Positions 1 through 8,294 of a stretch of 64,000 bases of DNA are shown in pieces. Numbering within the stretch: the first letter of the stretch is position 1; each line of letters begins with the position of its first letter. The notes beneath the pieces are model-generated. The model made no database searches. It was given only the letters and a program-made list of their open reading frames with translations, and was not told the origin of the DNA. Where the stretch lies: assembly GCF_006438965.1 (NCBI RefSeq), contig NZ_RCZM01000002.1, positions 1 through 64,000 on the forward strand, read 5' to 3'. The translations under genes were made by a program, and so were the position numbers. Origin of the DNA: Pedococcus bigeumensis (lineage in GTDB: Bacteria; Actinomycetota; Actinomycetes; Actinomycetales; Dermatophilaceae).

Positions 1-40
1 CGACATCGACCACCTCGCGCAGATCGGTCAGACTGTTCAT
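1..40 (-). CDS. N-terminus of an unidentified protein, cut by the window edge
   Basis: Only the first 13 codons are inside the window; they read MNSLTDLREVVDV from an ATG at 40-38. A purine-rich ribosome site (GAAGGAG) lies about 7 nt upstream of that ATG on the minus strand, which is why I accept it as a real start. The peptide is too short to assign a family. The gene runs leftward, away from the glycosyltransferase pair. Confidence 0.6.
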   Translation of the reverse strand, partial: MNSLTDLREVVDV

Positions 41-270
41 GCGTTCTCTCCTTCGCCGGACGGGACGTGGTTCCGGTCCGGGACGAAGGCTCGGCAGGAC
101 TGTGATGAGACACATCCGGCGCCGCTAACGCCAGGTGGTCAAGCTCCTGATCAGGCCAGTTCCTCCAACCGGGCCGGGGCCGGTGACCACGAGCGGACAG
201 GTCGCAACAAGGCACAAAGCCAGTCTTTCCGGGGGTCACACTCGCGGTCACCAACCACAGCCCAGCACCT

Positions 271-633
271 TCAGGCTGCGCTGGCGATCCTCACAGTCTT
301 ACCGCCGCAAGCGGGCGAGTCCGCGACCGGGGCCGGCTCAGCCCACACAAGGGCGATCACGTCGATCACCTCCTGCTCCACGACCTCGTAGACCACGACA
401 AACGGGCCGTGCTGTTCTGGAACTACTTCGATGATCTGGTTCGCGAAGAGAGCGGTGGGGTCGGGCTCGTGGGCTTATGGGTCAATCGGTTCGGGAATTT
501 CGACCCCGGGGTGCACCGTCGGCGTCCATGACGCCTGCACGTTCAAGGACGACGCGAGCAGATCCGCGCGCCGTTCGCCGAGGTGCTTCTGACGGGGAGT
601 GGCCTCGCCGAGAGCGACGCCTCGCGGGTCCAC
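271..633 (-). pseudogene. Degraded gene, possibly a RelE/ParE-type toxin
   Basis: On the minus strand one frame is open from a GTG at 633 to a TGA at 273-271 except for one internal TAA at 477-475. Codon third positions are mostly G/C. The C-terminal half contains the stretch FVVVYEVVEQEVIDVIALVW, which resembles the last beta strands of RelE/ParE toxins. A GGAGGT lies 15 nt before the GTG, too far for a normal ribosome site. I see a decayed reading frame; the toxin identity is an inference from one motif, and no intact antitoxin is visible beside it. Confidence 0.3.
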
Positions 634-756
634 CCGGCCGATCGGGCTACCTCCTCATCCGGGTCACGTCCTCATCGCCGGAGCTGCGAGGAGGCCAAGA
701 GTCTCGCCGACGGCATGCGCACCGCGAACGTCTAGGGTTTGTCCAAGGTTTCTGCT

Positions 757-762
757 TACCAT
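757..762 (+). promoter_or_regulatory. Leaderless -10 box TACCAT for the GT4 gene
   Basis: TACCAT ends 6 nt before the GTG at 769, the spacing expected when transcription starts at the start codon. The same arrangement recurs at many genes in this window. It favours 769 over the TTG at 739 as the true start. Confidence 0.5.
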
Positions 763-768
763 GCGGGC

Positions 769-2661
769 GTGACCTCCACCCTTCCGGCGCCGACCCGGGC
801 GAGGCTCGACGCGGTCCGGTACGCATCCTCATTCCTCGAGGCGATCGACCTCATCGATCCGCTCGTGGACGTCGTCCGCGTCGACGGTGACGCCGCGATC
901 TACGCGCTGCGCGACGCCATCGACGACGACACCGACCAGCTGACGGCCATCGTCGCGGTGCACGCGGCGGCAGCCGGGGGAGCAGCCGTGGCGGCTGCGC
1001 TCGTGGTGCCGCTGCTGACCTCTCCCGTGCCGTACCTCCGGGAGCACGCCGTGTGGGCCCTGTGCCGCTGCCCGGTGTTGCCGGAGGCCTTCGCCGCCCT
1101 GCGACTGACGACCGAGGAGGGCGGCTTCGTCGGCATGCTCGCCGAGGCGACTCTCGAGGCCTGGGGGCTCGTCGGTCCCGACGTCGATGACGCCGCAGCC
1201 CTTCCCGCGGTGCCTCTCCGCGACCGCGACCCGTCTGGCCTGACGGTCGCCCAGCTGTTCCTGCACGCCGACATCGACGGGGGCCTGCTGCACGCGGGGA
1301 AGGGCGACACCGGTGGGATCGCGACCTTGCTCGTCCAGTTGGGCGACTCGCTCGTCGACGACCCCCGGATCGCGCGGGTGCTGACTCTCTCGCGCCGCCA
1401 CGACGACGACGAGCGGAGGCCCGAGGACCCGCTGTCCCCGGGCCACCACTACCTCGGTGTTCCCCTGCCCGGACCGGTGCGGCCCGCCGCGGACACCTGG
1501 CCTCTTCGCCGGCCCGTCCGGCAAGGGCTGCGCCGCGCCCTCAGCGCGGCCGCTCCCGTCGACGTCCTCCACCTGCGGATGGCCGACGTCGGCTCGTGGG
1601 CCGCGGCGGAGGTGGCGCGCGAGATGGGCATCCCCACCGTGCTGACCCTTGCGCCCGACCCGCACGCGCTCATCGCCGCACGCGAGGCGTCGGGCCTGCT
1701 CACCCGCGCCACCTTCGGCTCTGCGGACCACGCCGAGCACCTCGTCTTCCGGGTGCTGCTGCTGCGCGACCTCGCCGCCTCCGCCGCAGGTCTCGTCGTC
1801 TTCCCTCGTCCGCAGCTGGAGCGCGACCTGCGCGACCTCCTGCACCTCGACCCGGCGGCGGGCGACCGTCCCGTCGTCGTGCCCGAGGGCATCGACTTCG
1901 CGCCCATCGACCGCGCCGCACGTGAGGTGGCGGCGGCCGCTCGGGGAGCCGAAGTCCCCGCACCGGCTCGACATGCGCTGGCCGAGCTCGACCTCCTGCT
2001 CTCGACCTTGCCACCTGCGCGCCGCGAGCTCCCGCTCGCGATCACCGTCGGGCGGCTGCACCGGGTGAAGGGCATGGCCACGCTGGTGGAGGCGTGGGCG
2101 TCCAACCCGACGTGCGCCGAGCGGTGCAACCTGCTGGTCGTCGGCGGCGACCTCGCCGACCCGTCCGACGACGAGGCCGAGCAGCTCGCCCGCATCGACG
2201 CGTCGGTTCCCCGCCCAGGGGCCGCCGAGCGCGGTCTGCTGTTGGCGGGCCACCGCCCGAACGGGGTGGTCGCCACCTGGTTGGCGGCCGTCCGCCTGGG
2301 CAGGTTCGGCCTCAGCGCGCCGGGTGGGGTGTACGTGTCTGCCAGCCTCAAGGAAGAGTTCGGCATCGCCATCCTCGAGGCGATGGCGTCGGGACTCGTC
2401 GTGGTCGCCCCGGGAGGGGGTGGACCGGCCACCTACGTCGAGAACGGAGTGACGGGCCTGCTCGTCGACACCACATCGGCGGACGTCCTCGCCGATGCCG
2501 TCGTGGCGGCGCTGGGCCTGGCGGCTGCCCCGGACGCCGCCGCTCGCGCCCACCAGGCCAGAGCCGTCGTGACCGATCAGTTCAGCATCGCCAAGATGGC
2601 CTCGTCCCTCGCCACGGTCTACTCGGAGGTCACCCGTGACGCTGCTCCTCATCAGTCCTGA
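769..2661 (+). CDS. Family 4 glycosyltransferase with N-terminal HEAT-like domain
   Basis: The C-terminal half (about residues 290-620) is a retaining GT4 (GT-B fold) glycosyltransferase. It has the phosphate-binding segment ITVGRLHRVKG and the donor-site E-x7-E motif in KEEFGIAILEAMASG, so it should move a sugar from a nucleotide-sugar donor. The first ~150 residues are alanine/leucine-rich helical pairs resembling HEAT repeats, unusual for this family and perhaps a protein-docking module. The product is about 630 residues. The start was set by the leaderless -10 box. It overlaps the next glycosyltransferase gene by 26 nt, so the two are probably co-translated and act in one pathway. Acceptor and product are unknown. 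Confidence 0.8.
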   Translation: MTSTLPAPTRARLDAVRYASSFLEAIDLIDPLVDVVRVDGDAAIYALRDAIDDDTDQLTAIVAVHAAAAGGAAVAAALVVPLLTSPVPYLREHAVWALCRCPVLPEAFAALRLTTEEGGFVGMLAEATLEAWGLVGPDVDDAAALPAVPLRDRDPSGLTVAQLFLHADIDGGLLHAGKGDTGGIATLLVQLGDSLVDDPRIARVLTLSRRHDDDERRPEDPLSPGHHYLGVPLPGPVRPAADTWPLRRPVRQGLRRALSAAAPVDVLHLRMADVGSWAAAEVAREMGIPTVLTLAPDPHALIAAREASGLLTRATFGSADHAEHLVFRVLLLRDLAASAAGLVVFPRPQLERDLRDLLHLDPAAGDRPVVVPEGIDFAPIDRAAREVAAAARGAEVPAPARHALAELDLLLSTLPPARRELPLAITVGRLHRVKGMATLVEAWASNPTCAERCNLLVVGGDLADPSDDEAEQLARIDASVPRPGAAERGLLLAGHRPNGVVATWLAAVRLGRFGLSAPGGVYVSASLKEEFGIAILEAMASGLVVVAPGGGGPATYVENGVTGLLVDTTSADVLADAVVAALGLAAAPDAAARAHQARAVVTDQFSIAKMASSLATVYSEVTRDAAPHQS

Positions 2662-4003
2662 CTACGCCTCGCACCTGCTCCCACTCGCCACGCTCGGCAC
2701 CGCGTGGGCCGAGGCGGGCGAACGGGTCGTCGTCGCCACCGGTCCGGCGACGGACGCGATCGTGCGCAGGTTTGGCTTCGAGCGGGAGGACCTTCGTCTG
2801 GGGCGCGGGTCCAACCCGGGAGTGATCCGCGCCGAGGACCAGCCCCGCGGCGAGGACCAGGCCCTGCGGGGGTTCTTCGAGGCGACCCGTCTCGGGGCCG
2901 TGCCGACCCTGGCGTTCCAGGCGGCTGCACGCGGCGACGACCTGCTCTGGGAGCCGCTGCGGGTCGCGCGTGAGGTGCAGGAGCTCGTGGACCGGGTGCG
3001 TCCCGACCAAGTCATCGTGGACCACCTCGCCTTCAGCGCCCGGCTGGGGCTCACGGGCGCACAAGTGCCCCACGCCGACGTCGTCCTGGGGCACCCCTCC
3101 GCGCTGACGGTGGGCGACGAGGTCTACGGCTACCCTCCTGCCTGGCCGAATCGACTGCAGCCCAGCCCTCGTGCTCTCGACGCCCTCCGTCGTCAGTGTG
3201 AGGGTGTGCGCGATGCGTTCACCGAGCAGTGGAACACCGTGCTGGCCACTCTCGACCCGGGCGCGGACGCCAGCCACGACGCCTTCGCCGAGACTGGCGA
3301 CGTCCTGCTGCTCAACTATCCCGAAGACCTCCACGCGCCCGAGCGAACCGCGCTCCTGCCCCGGCACGCCTTCCTCGGGTCCACGGTGCGCTCCGAGACG
3401 CCCGATCGGGAGGTGGATGCCTGGCTGGCCCGCGACGACGCACCCATCGTCTACGTGAGCCTCGGCACCTTCCTTTCCGTCCGGTCGGATGTGCTCGCTC
3501 GTGTCGCGGAGGCGCTGCGCGGCCTCGAGGTGCGGGTCGCGCTGGCCGCCGGCTCCACCTCCCCTGACGAGATGGGTCCGATCCCACCGTCGTGGCTGGT
3601 CCGTGGCGAGCTTCCTCAGGTCACGGTCCTGGGTCGCGCAGCCCTGGCGGTGTCCCACGGTGGCAACAACAGTGTGACCGAGGCGATGGCAGCCGGGGTG
3701 CCGCTGCTCCTCCTGCCCCTGTCGACCGACCAGTTCACCGGCGCGGCGGCGATCGAGGCGGCGGGCCTAGGGACGGCACTCGACCCCAACGCGGCCACGC
3801 CCGCGCAGCTGCAGACGGCTGTCGAACACCTCCTCGCCCTGGCACCGGATGCGTCGGCCCGGCTCTCACAACTGTCGCTGGACCTCACTCGCAATCCCGG
3901 GCCCCGACGTGCCCGGGTGGCGCTGGCGGGACAGGACGACACCGCCGGTGGGAGCCGCGCGGGACTGCTGGAGGCGGGAGGCGCTGACCACGGGAGGCGC
4001 TGA
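2636..4003 (+). CDS. Family 1 glycosyltransferase (UGT/MGT-like)
   Basis: A 455-residue GT-B protein of the macrolide/UDP-glucuronosyltransferase type. The N-terminal acceptor domain begins LLLISPDYASHLLPL, and the C-terminal donor domain carries VYVSLGTF and the signature SHGGNNSVTEAMAAGVPLLL, where the His and Gly residues contact the donor diphosphate. It starts with GTG inside the end of the GT4 gene (26-nt overlap). The last ~30 residues are low-complexity, and the stop lies in the second copy of a short tandem duplication (GGGAGGCGCTGAC at about 3976 and 3992), so the C-terminus may have been altered. The substrate is unknown; an actinobacterial small-molecule or glycolipid acceptor is likely. 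Confidence 0.8.
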   Translation: MTLLLISPDYASHLLPLATLGTAWAEAGERVVVATGPATDAIVRRFGFEREDLRLGRGSNPGVIRAEDQPRGEDQALRGFFEATRLGAVPTLAFQAAARGDDLLWEPLRVAREVQELVDRVRPDQVIVDHLAFSARLGLTGAQVPHADVVLGHPSALTVGDEVYGYPPAWPNRLQPSPRALDALRRQCEGVRDAFTEQWNTVLATLDPGADASHDAFAETGDVLLLNYPEDLHAPERTALLPRHAFLGSTVRSETPDREVDAWLARDDAPIVYVSLGTFLSVRSDVLARVAEALRGLEVRVALAAGSTSPDEMGPIPPSWLVRGELPQVTVLGRAALAVSHGGNNSVTEAMAAGVPLLLLPLSTDQFTGAAAIEAAGLGTALDPNAATPAQLQTAVEHLLALAPDASARLSQLSLDLTRNPGPRRARVALAGQDDTAGGSRAGLLEAGGADHGRR

Positions 4004-4033
4004 CCCGGTGCAAGGAACCCTCAAGCGGTTCGC

Positions 4034-4201
4034 CGGTACGAAGAACAGACTGAGTACCTCGTCGCGATCGCAGGGGGTTTTGGAATATCAAGGCCGTGGT
4101 GGCAGGACCTAGGTGCCAGCTTTCAGGCGGCGACCATTGAGAGGGTCATCGAGGCGGCGTTCGGCGTCAAGAGTCCGACAAAGGACCAGTTTTCGATGTC
4201 G
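4034..4201 (+). pseudogene. Gene remnant of unknown identity
   Basis: Downstream of the GT1 stop, the same frame stays open with protein-like composition and no start codon. It includes YEEQTEYLVAIAGGFGISRP and later ATIERVIEAAFGVKSPTKDQ. Beyond about 4200 the translation becomes Arg/Pro/Ser-rich and looks non-coding. I read this as a leftover of a deleted gene. I cannot name the family. Confidence 0.25.
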
Positions 4202-4380
4202 CTACCTTTGGTGGGGAGGACGTGCGCGGCCATAGATCCGCGCGTCTTTCCGCCGCCTGTCGGCCCGGTTCGTCATAGCTCACATGTCGTGCGCGTACGT
4301 ACTAAGTGGGCGCCTGCAACGGCGCTTGGCGCTTGGAGGGAAGTTTTGATTCAACCCAGTTGGCCAGGGCTCGGGTGTGA

Positions 4381-4539
4381 CTACTGCGACGCCGAGCGCG
4401 GCTCACGCGCGAAGCGGCGGCGTTTGCGGTTACGGCGGGTGACCCAGCCGGCAACTTCGTTGGCAGCTGCCGCCACCGCGACGGTCAGGGTCAGTCCTGT
4501 GAGGACGAGGTCTCCCTTGTTGTGGTCTCTCAGACGCAT
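4381..4539 (-). CDS. Possible 52-residue membrane protein
   Basis: From an ATG at 4539-4537 the minus strand encodes a short acidic/basic head, one hydrophobic segment (LVLTGLTLTVAVAAAANEV, residues 11-29) and a strongly basic tail (TRRNRKRRR). That fits a single-pass protein with its C-terminus in the cytoplasm. The ribosome site is poor (AGGGGG about 13 nt upstream), and no family is recognised. It sits alone in a gene-poor stretch, so it may also be chance. Confidence 0.3.
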   Translation of the reverse strand: MRLRDHNKGDLVLTGLTLTVAVAAAANEVAGWVTRRNRKRRRFAREPRSASQ

Positions 4540-4724
4540 ACTCGCGACGTGCCCCCTGCGGGGGGCTCTAAACACGTTTGTGCGGCCGAATTGAGTTGGG
4601 GATGACTGCCGCGATCCGCCTGGTCATCGATGTAGTGCTCAGCGGTCTTTCCGCCGCCAGTCGGCGAAGCTGGCCACCTACGGTCCTTGGGTCGGGCTGC
4701 CGCCGACTGCGTTAGTTTGGCTTG

Positions 4725-5139
4725 ATGCTCCTTGAAGATGAAGTAGTGGACGCCGTCGTGGCATTCATTGTGGGCGAAGGGTTGGACGATCCAGTCCACC
4801 GCGCACGCCAACGAGCACGGCGACGACATCGATGCGCTCAAAGATGGCCAACACCTTGTTGTGGAGGCGAAGGGAGCGGGCAGTTCCAAGGCCACTACCA
4901 AGCGGTACGGCCAACTCTTCACCGGCAACCAAGTCGGTTCACACATCGGCGTCGCTGTCGTCCGAGCTCTCCGCTGGGTGTCCAGCGGCATCGCGTACCC
5001 CACCTTGGCGTTCCCTGACAATCGGCATCACCGCGACCGCGTAGACGCCATTGCCCCAGCACTCGCGCAGCTGCGAATCGGCATCTTCTGGGTCTCGGAC
5101 AACCATGAGGTGACACTGCAGGCACCTTGGGATCTCTAG
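4725..5139 (+). pseudogene. PD-(D/E)xK-like endonuclease gene, frameshifted
   Basis: Two frames join into one convincing protein. From ATG 4725 the first frame gives LLEDEVVDAVVAFIVGEG, then the second continues from about 4784 with WTIQSTAHANEHGDDIDALK and DGQHLVVEAKGAGSS to a TAG at 5139. The D-x-D...E-A-K pattern matches the restriction-endonuclease-like catalytic core. The shift is explained by one extra base in the GGGTT run at 4779-4783. A leaderless -10 box (TAGTTT, 4713-4718) lies 6 nt before the ATG. It may be a decayed defence or repair nuclease, or an assembly error. A downstream start at 4768 could make a shortened product. Confidence 0.55.
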
Positions 5140-5327
5140 ACCTGGTGGTGCGTCTATCCGCCGCCTATGGGTGATCGTCGCGATCTCTGTTCACGAGTTG
5201 GCTCAGCACACCTAGTCAGTCAGGTCGGATCAGAAGCCGTCCGGGCTAATTTCAAGGCGATCGACCGCTTTGACGTTCATCCCCGGAGCCTCTCGAGGGT
5301 GTCCTTGCCGCGGCTGCGGACGGCCGG

Positions 5328-6272
5328 TCAGGCGCTGGTCGGCAGTACGACGATCTTGCCGGCGAGGGTCCCATCACCGGCGCGGGTGTGAACGGTGACT
5401 AGCTGAGCCATCGGGACTCGCTCGGCGATGTCGACGGTGAGCTCACCGCGGTCGACGCGGGTGGACAGCTCGGCGAGCTGGGCGGGGTCGCTGCGGACGT
5501 ACAGGTCGATGCTGCGCACGCCGCGCGCCTCGTCGGACGGAGCGGGCATCCATACGGTGGTGTTGACGATGATGCCTCCGTCGTTGACCCGGGCAGCCAG
5601 CGCGCTGAACTGCTCTGGACTGATCGGGGCCAGGTTGAGCAGCACCTCGACCGGCTCGCTGAGGGCGGCGCTCACGTCGCCGGCAGTGTGGTCGATGACC
5701 TCGTCGGCGCCTTGTGCCAGCACTTGCGCACGGGTCTGAGGGCTTGCGGTGGCGATGACGCGGGCACCCGCTGCCTTGGCCAGCTGGACGGCGTAGCCGC
5801 CCACGGCGCCGCTCGCGCCGTTCACCAGGATCCGTTGCCCTGGCCGTAGATCCGCGTGGTCGAACAGCGCCTGCCACGCGGTGAGCCCCACCAGGGGCAG
5901 GGCCGCCGCGTCGGCGAGCGGGATGCTGACCGGAGCCGGCGCCAGGGTCGCGGCGCCCGCCAGCACGTACTCGGCCGTGGCGCCGTCGTCGCCGAAGGGC
6001 AGGAAGCCGATCACCGAGTCGCCCAACTGCAGCCCGTCAACTCCGGCGCCGAGCGCGTCGACGGTCCCGGCCACGTCCAGGCCCGGGATGTGCGGCAGCT
6101 CCAGGGGCATCGGCCCCTGCATGCGTCCGGCCCGGATATTGGCGTCAACGCCGTTGAAAGACGTCCCAGCGACGCGCACCCGGACCTGGCCCGCCCCCGG
6201 GGTCGGCGTATCGACGTCCTCCAAGTGCAGAACCTGTGGGTCGCCGTATTCGTGGAAACGTACTGCCTTCAT
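5328..6272 (-). CDS. NADP-dependent MDR oxidoreductase (quinone reductase-like)
   Basis: A 314-residue zinc-free medium-chain reductase. The N-terminal GroES-like domain begins MKAVRFHEYGDPQVL, and the Rossmann domain carries RILVNGASGAVGGYAVQLAK (residues ~145-164), the nucleotide-binding loop typical of quinone oxidoreductases. It should reduce quinones or enones with NADPH in the cytoplasm. The structural-zinc cysteines of alcohol dehydrogenases are absent. The ATG is preceded by GAGGA at 7 nt. It is transcribed divergently from a MarR regulator across a region with two matching palindromes, so derepression by an electrophile or phenolic inducer is the likely control. Confidence 0.85.
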   Translation of the reverse strand: MKAVRFHEYGDPQVLHLEDVDTPTPGAGQVRVRVAGTSFNGVDANIRAGRMQGPMPLELPHIPGLDVAGTVDALGAGVDGLQLGDSVIGFLPFGDDGATAEYVLAGAATLAPAPVSIPLADAAALPLVGLTAWQALFDHADLRPGQRILVNGASGAVGGYAVQLAKAAGARVIATASPQTRAQVLAQGADEVIDHTAGDVSAALSEPVEVLLNLAPISPEQFSALAARVNDGGIIVNTTVWMPAPSDEARGVRSIDLYVRSDPAQLAELSTRVDRGELTVDIAERVPMAQLVTVHTRAGDGTLAGKIVVLPTSA

Positions 6273-6298
6273 GTCAGAATCCTCACCCTTGATTCAAC

Positions 6299-6351
6299 TG
6301 CTCCGAATTTGAAGCACTTTCGTACGATAGCACTGCTTCAGATTCGAAGCA
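6299..6351. promoter_or_regulatory. Paired MarR-type operators between MDR and marR-like genes
   Basis: Two 18-bp inverted repeats share the form TGCTYC-N6-GAAGCA: TGCTCCGAATTTGAAGCA at 6299-6316 (one mismatch) and TGCTTCAGATTCGAAGCA at 6334-6351 (perfect arms), 35 bp apart. The second ends just before the TATGAT -10 box of the regulator gene at 6360-6365. The first lies in the leader of the oxidoreductase gene. This layout suits autoregulation plus control of the divergent enzyme by the MarR protein. Confidence 0.75.
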
Positions 6352-6372
6352 ACTCCCGCTATGATGGACGTC

Positions 6373-6888
6373 ATGACGGACAGCCAGCCGAAGCTCGAGC
6401 CGGCGCAGCTCGGCGCCTACTTCGCGTTGATGGAGGTCGCAGGGTTGTTGCGCCACGGCGTCGAAGCCCAGCTGCGAGACGCGGGCGACCTCAGCTACGT
6501 GCAGTTCCAGCTGCTGGCTCGGCTCGGTCTCGACTCCCCGACCGGCAGCCACCGAATGACTGACCTGGCCGACGGCGTGGTCTACAGCCGCAGCGGCCTG
6601 ACCTATCAGGCGAGCCTGCTCGAGCAGGCAGGACTTGTGGAGCGTGGACCCGCTCCCGACGACGAGCGCAGCGTCATGGTCACCATTACCGACGCCGGCC
6701 GGGAACGGTTGGCTCAGGTACTCCCCGGGCACGTCGAGGTTCTGCGCGAGATGTTCCTCAAACCCCTCTCGGGCGCTGACGTCACCGCGCTCGCCGCGCT
6801 GCTCCGGCCTGTGCGCGATCACATGAGGTCCAGCCCACCCCGGTCGGCAAAGCCCCGACCCCGTAAGGGCACCGCATCGAGTCGCTAG
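6373..6888 (+). CDS. MarR family transcriptional regulator
   Basis: A 171-residue winged-helix regulator. The helix-turn-helix and wing lie in the segment RLGLDSPTGSHRMTDLADGV to PAPDDERSVMVTITDAGRER (residues ~45-110); the acidic-basic DDERS turn is the MarR wing signature. Three in-frame ATGs occur (6361, 6364, 6373). I chose 6373 because TATGAT at 6360-6365 ends 7 nt upstream, a leaderless arrangement, and it would overlap the earlier ATGs. It is divergent from the MDR oxidoreductase and probably represses both genes through the palindromes between them. The inducer is unknown. Confidence 0.85.
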   Translation: MTDSQPKLEPAQLGAYFALMEVAGLLRHGVEAQLRDAGDLSYVQFQLLARLGLDSPTGSHRMTDLADGVVYSRSGLTYQASLLEQAGLVERGPAPDDERSVMVTITDAGRERLAQVLPGHVEVLREMFLKPLSGADVTALAALLRPVRDHMRSSPPRSAKPRPRKGTASSR

Positions 6889-7526
6889 TCGAGTGCTCAA
6901 CGGTGCGCCCGGGTGCCCTTGATGACCTTGTCCACCGCGTTCTTCGGGCCGTGCAAACCAAGCCCGACCACGTCGAGCACGGCGCTCACCCCTGCCCTGT
7001 TGTCTGCGTCGTGGCCGGTGGAAAACATGGCACGGGTGTAGACGGCCAGCGCCGCATCCCCAAGCACCTGTATTGAGCACAGCCCGGTCGGCGGCACTCA
7101 TGTCGACCGGGTCGGGATGCTCCGTCGCCGAGCGTCACGGAGGTCGGTCGTGTCGAAGTTCAGTCGCTCGGAGTCGTGAGACGCTCGCTCACTCGCCCGA
7201 CAGAGCCTTGAGATCAGAGGCGAGGGAGGTGGCATCTGGCAGGTCCGATCCATACCGCGTCGAACCACCGCGAGTCGGGTGACTGTCCCGGTCCTCCAGG
7301 ACAGTCTCGAGCAGGTCGCTCGGGGCCGCACCCGCCTGCTGGTTCGTCGTCGGCGCCACGCGACGGAAGTGGAGTGACCTGACGGGCAGCGCCGCGCTAG
7401 GCCCTAACACAGGTCCGGTGCCTGCCGTGCATCCGACACCGGCAATCGGCGTTGGGCCAGCTACGCGGGAGGTCCTACTGTCACGTCCTGTGCGCGTGAT
7501 GACTGGCGCTGAAGCCGGGCTCGAGG
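6889..7526. other. Gene-poor stretch with two weak minus-strand ORFs
   Basis: No confident gene. On the minus strand, GTG 7067 to 6897 gives 56 residues ending GVSAVLDVVGLGLHGPKNAV followed by DKVIKGTRAHR. A second frame, 7410-7189, ends ATSLASDLKALSGE. Both have protein-like composition but no good ribosome site and no family I recognise. They could be pieces of decayed genes. Confidence 0.3.
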
Positions 7527-8294
7527 TCAGGTCGACCGAAGCACGAGCATCCTGCCGCGTATCTCACCGGCCGCGAGCAGCGAGCCCATCCGGCTCGACT
7601 GCACCTCAGCCGTCTGCCAGCGGGGATCGTCCCCGTGGAGGCGCTCAAGCTCGGTCTGGACCGTCGCCATCACGTCTTCCCAGTCGGCCGGGAAGGCAGC
7701 GAAGTGGTCGGTCCAGCCACTGGTCAGCACTCGCAGTGACGCTCTCTCGAGCAGTTCGTCCAGCGCCTCAACGGTGAGGAAGTTGTTGCCCTCGGGCCGT
7801 TCCAGGCGGAGGTCTCCGGGGTGCATGGCGCAGTAGACGATCATCCCGAAGCGCGCCTCCGGCCCCAGCACCCGCCGGATCTCGGCCAGGTATGCCGCCT
7901 GGTCGTTCACCGTGCACAGCACACCCAGGCTCCATCCCGCTCTGATGGACCCGGTCGCGATCGGCAGTTGGGTGCCTGCCTGCAGCGCCGCAAGGCCGAA
8001 CAGCACGCTGGCGGCCCTGCAGGCTCCGGGCTCAGGGTCGGTCAACAGGGGACGTACGCCGGTCTCTCGTGCCGCGAACGCGGCCGGCCCGCCGACGCCG
8101 GCGCCGCAGTCCAGGAAGATGTCCTCGGCCTCCGGCGCGAGGTGGTCGAGCAACCAGTGCAGCGCGCCCGGGCTGCCGCTGCCTCGGCATCCCGCCGGGA
8201 TGCGGTAGGCCGGGGCAAGGCCAGCGACCACGTCCGCAGTCCAAGCTGCGACAGTGTCGAACTCGGCCTTCATCGAGTCGGGGGAGTCGCTCAC
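7527..8294 (-). CDS. Class I SAM-dependent methyltransferase
   Basis: A 255-residue protein with methyltransferase motif I in DIFLDCGAGVGGPAAFAA (residues ~58-75) and a later acidic/aromatic segment RFGMIVYCAMHPGDLRL. It should bind S-adenosylmethionine; the acceptor cannot be told. Its GTG start overlaps the TGA of the upstream gene in a GTGA junction, so it is translationally coupled to the methylenetetrahydrofolate-reductase-like protein. That pairing suggests a shared role in one-carbon transfer, which is an inference from context only. Confidence 0.8.
   Translation of the reverse strand: MSDSPDSMKAEFDTVAAWTADVVAGLAPAYRIPAGCRGSGSPGALHWLLDHLAPEAEDIFLDCGAGVGGPAAFAARETGVRPLLTDPEPGACRAASVLFGLAALQAGTQLPIATGSIRAGWSLGVLCTVNDQAAYLAEIRRVLGPEARFGMIVYCAMHPGDLRLERPEGNNFLTVEALDELLERASLRVLTSGWTDHFAAFPADWEDVMATVQTELERLHGDDPRWQTAEVQSSRMGSLLAAGEIRGRMLVLRST

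Noticed and set aside
135-890. Plus-strand frames at 135-434 and 477-890
   Set aside because: Arg/Pro/Ser-rich translations with no ribosome sites; the minus strand carries the more protein-like decayed frame.
829-2652. 607-codon minus-strand frame opposite the GT4 gene
   Set aside because: Shadow of the glycosyltransferase; Arg/Gln/Gly-rich and featureless.
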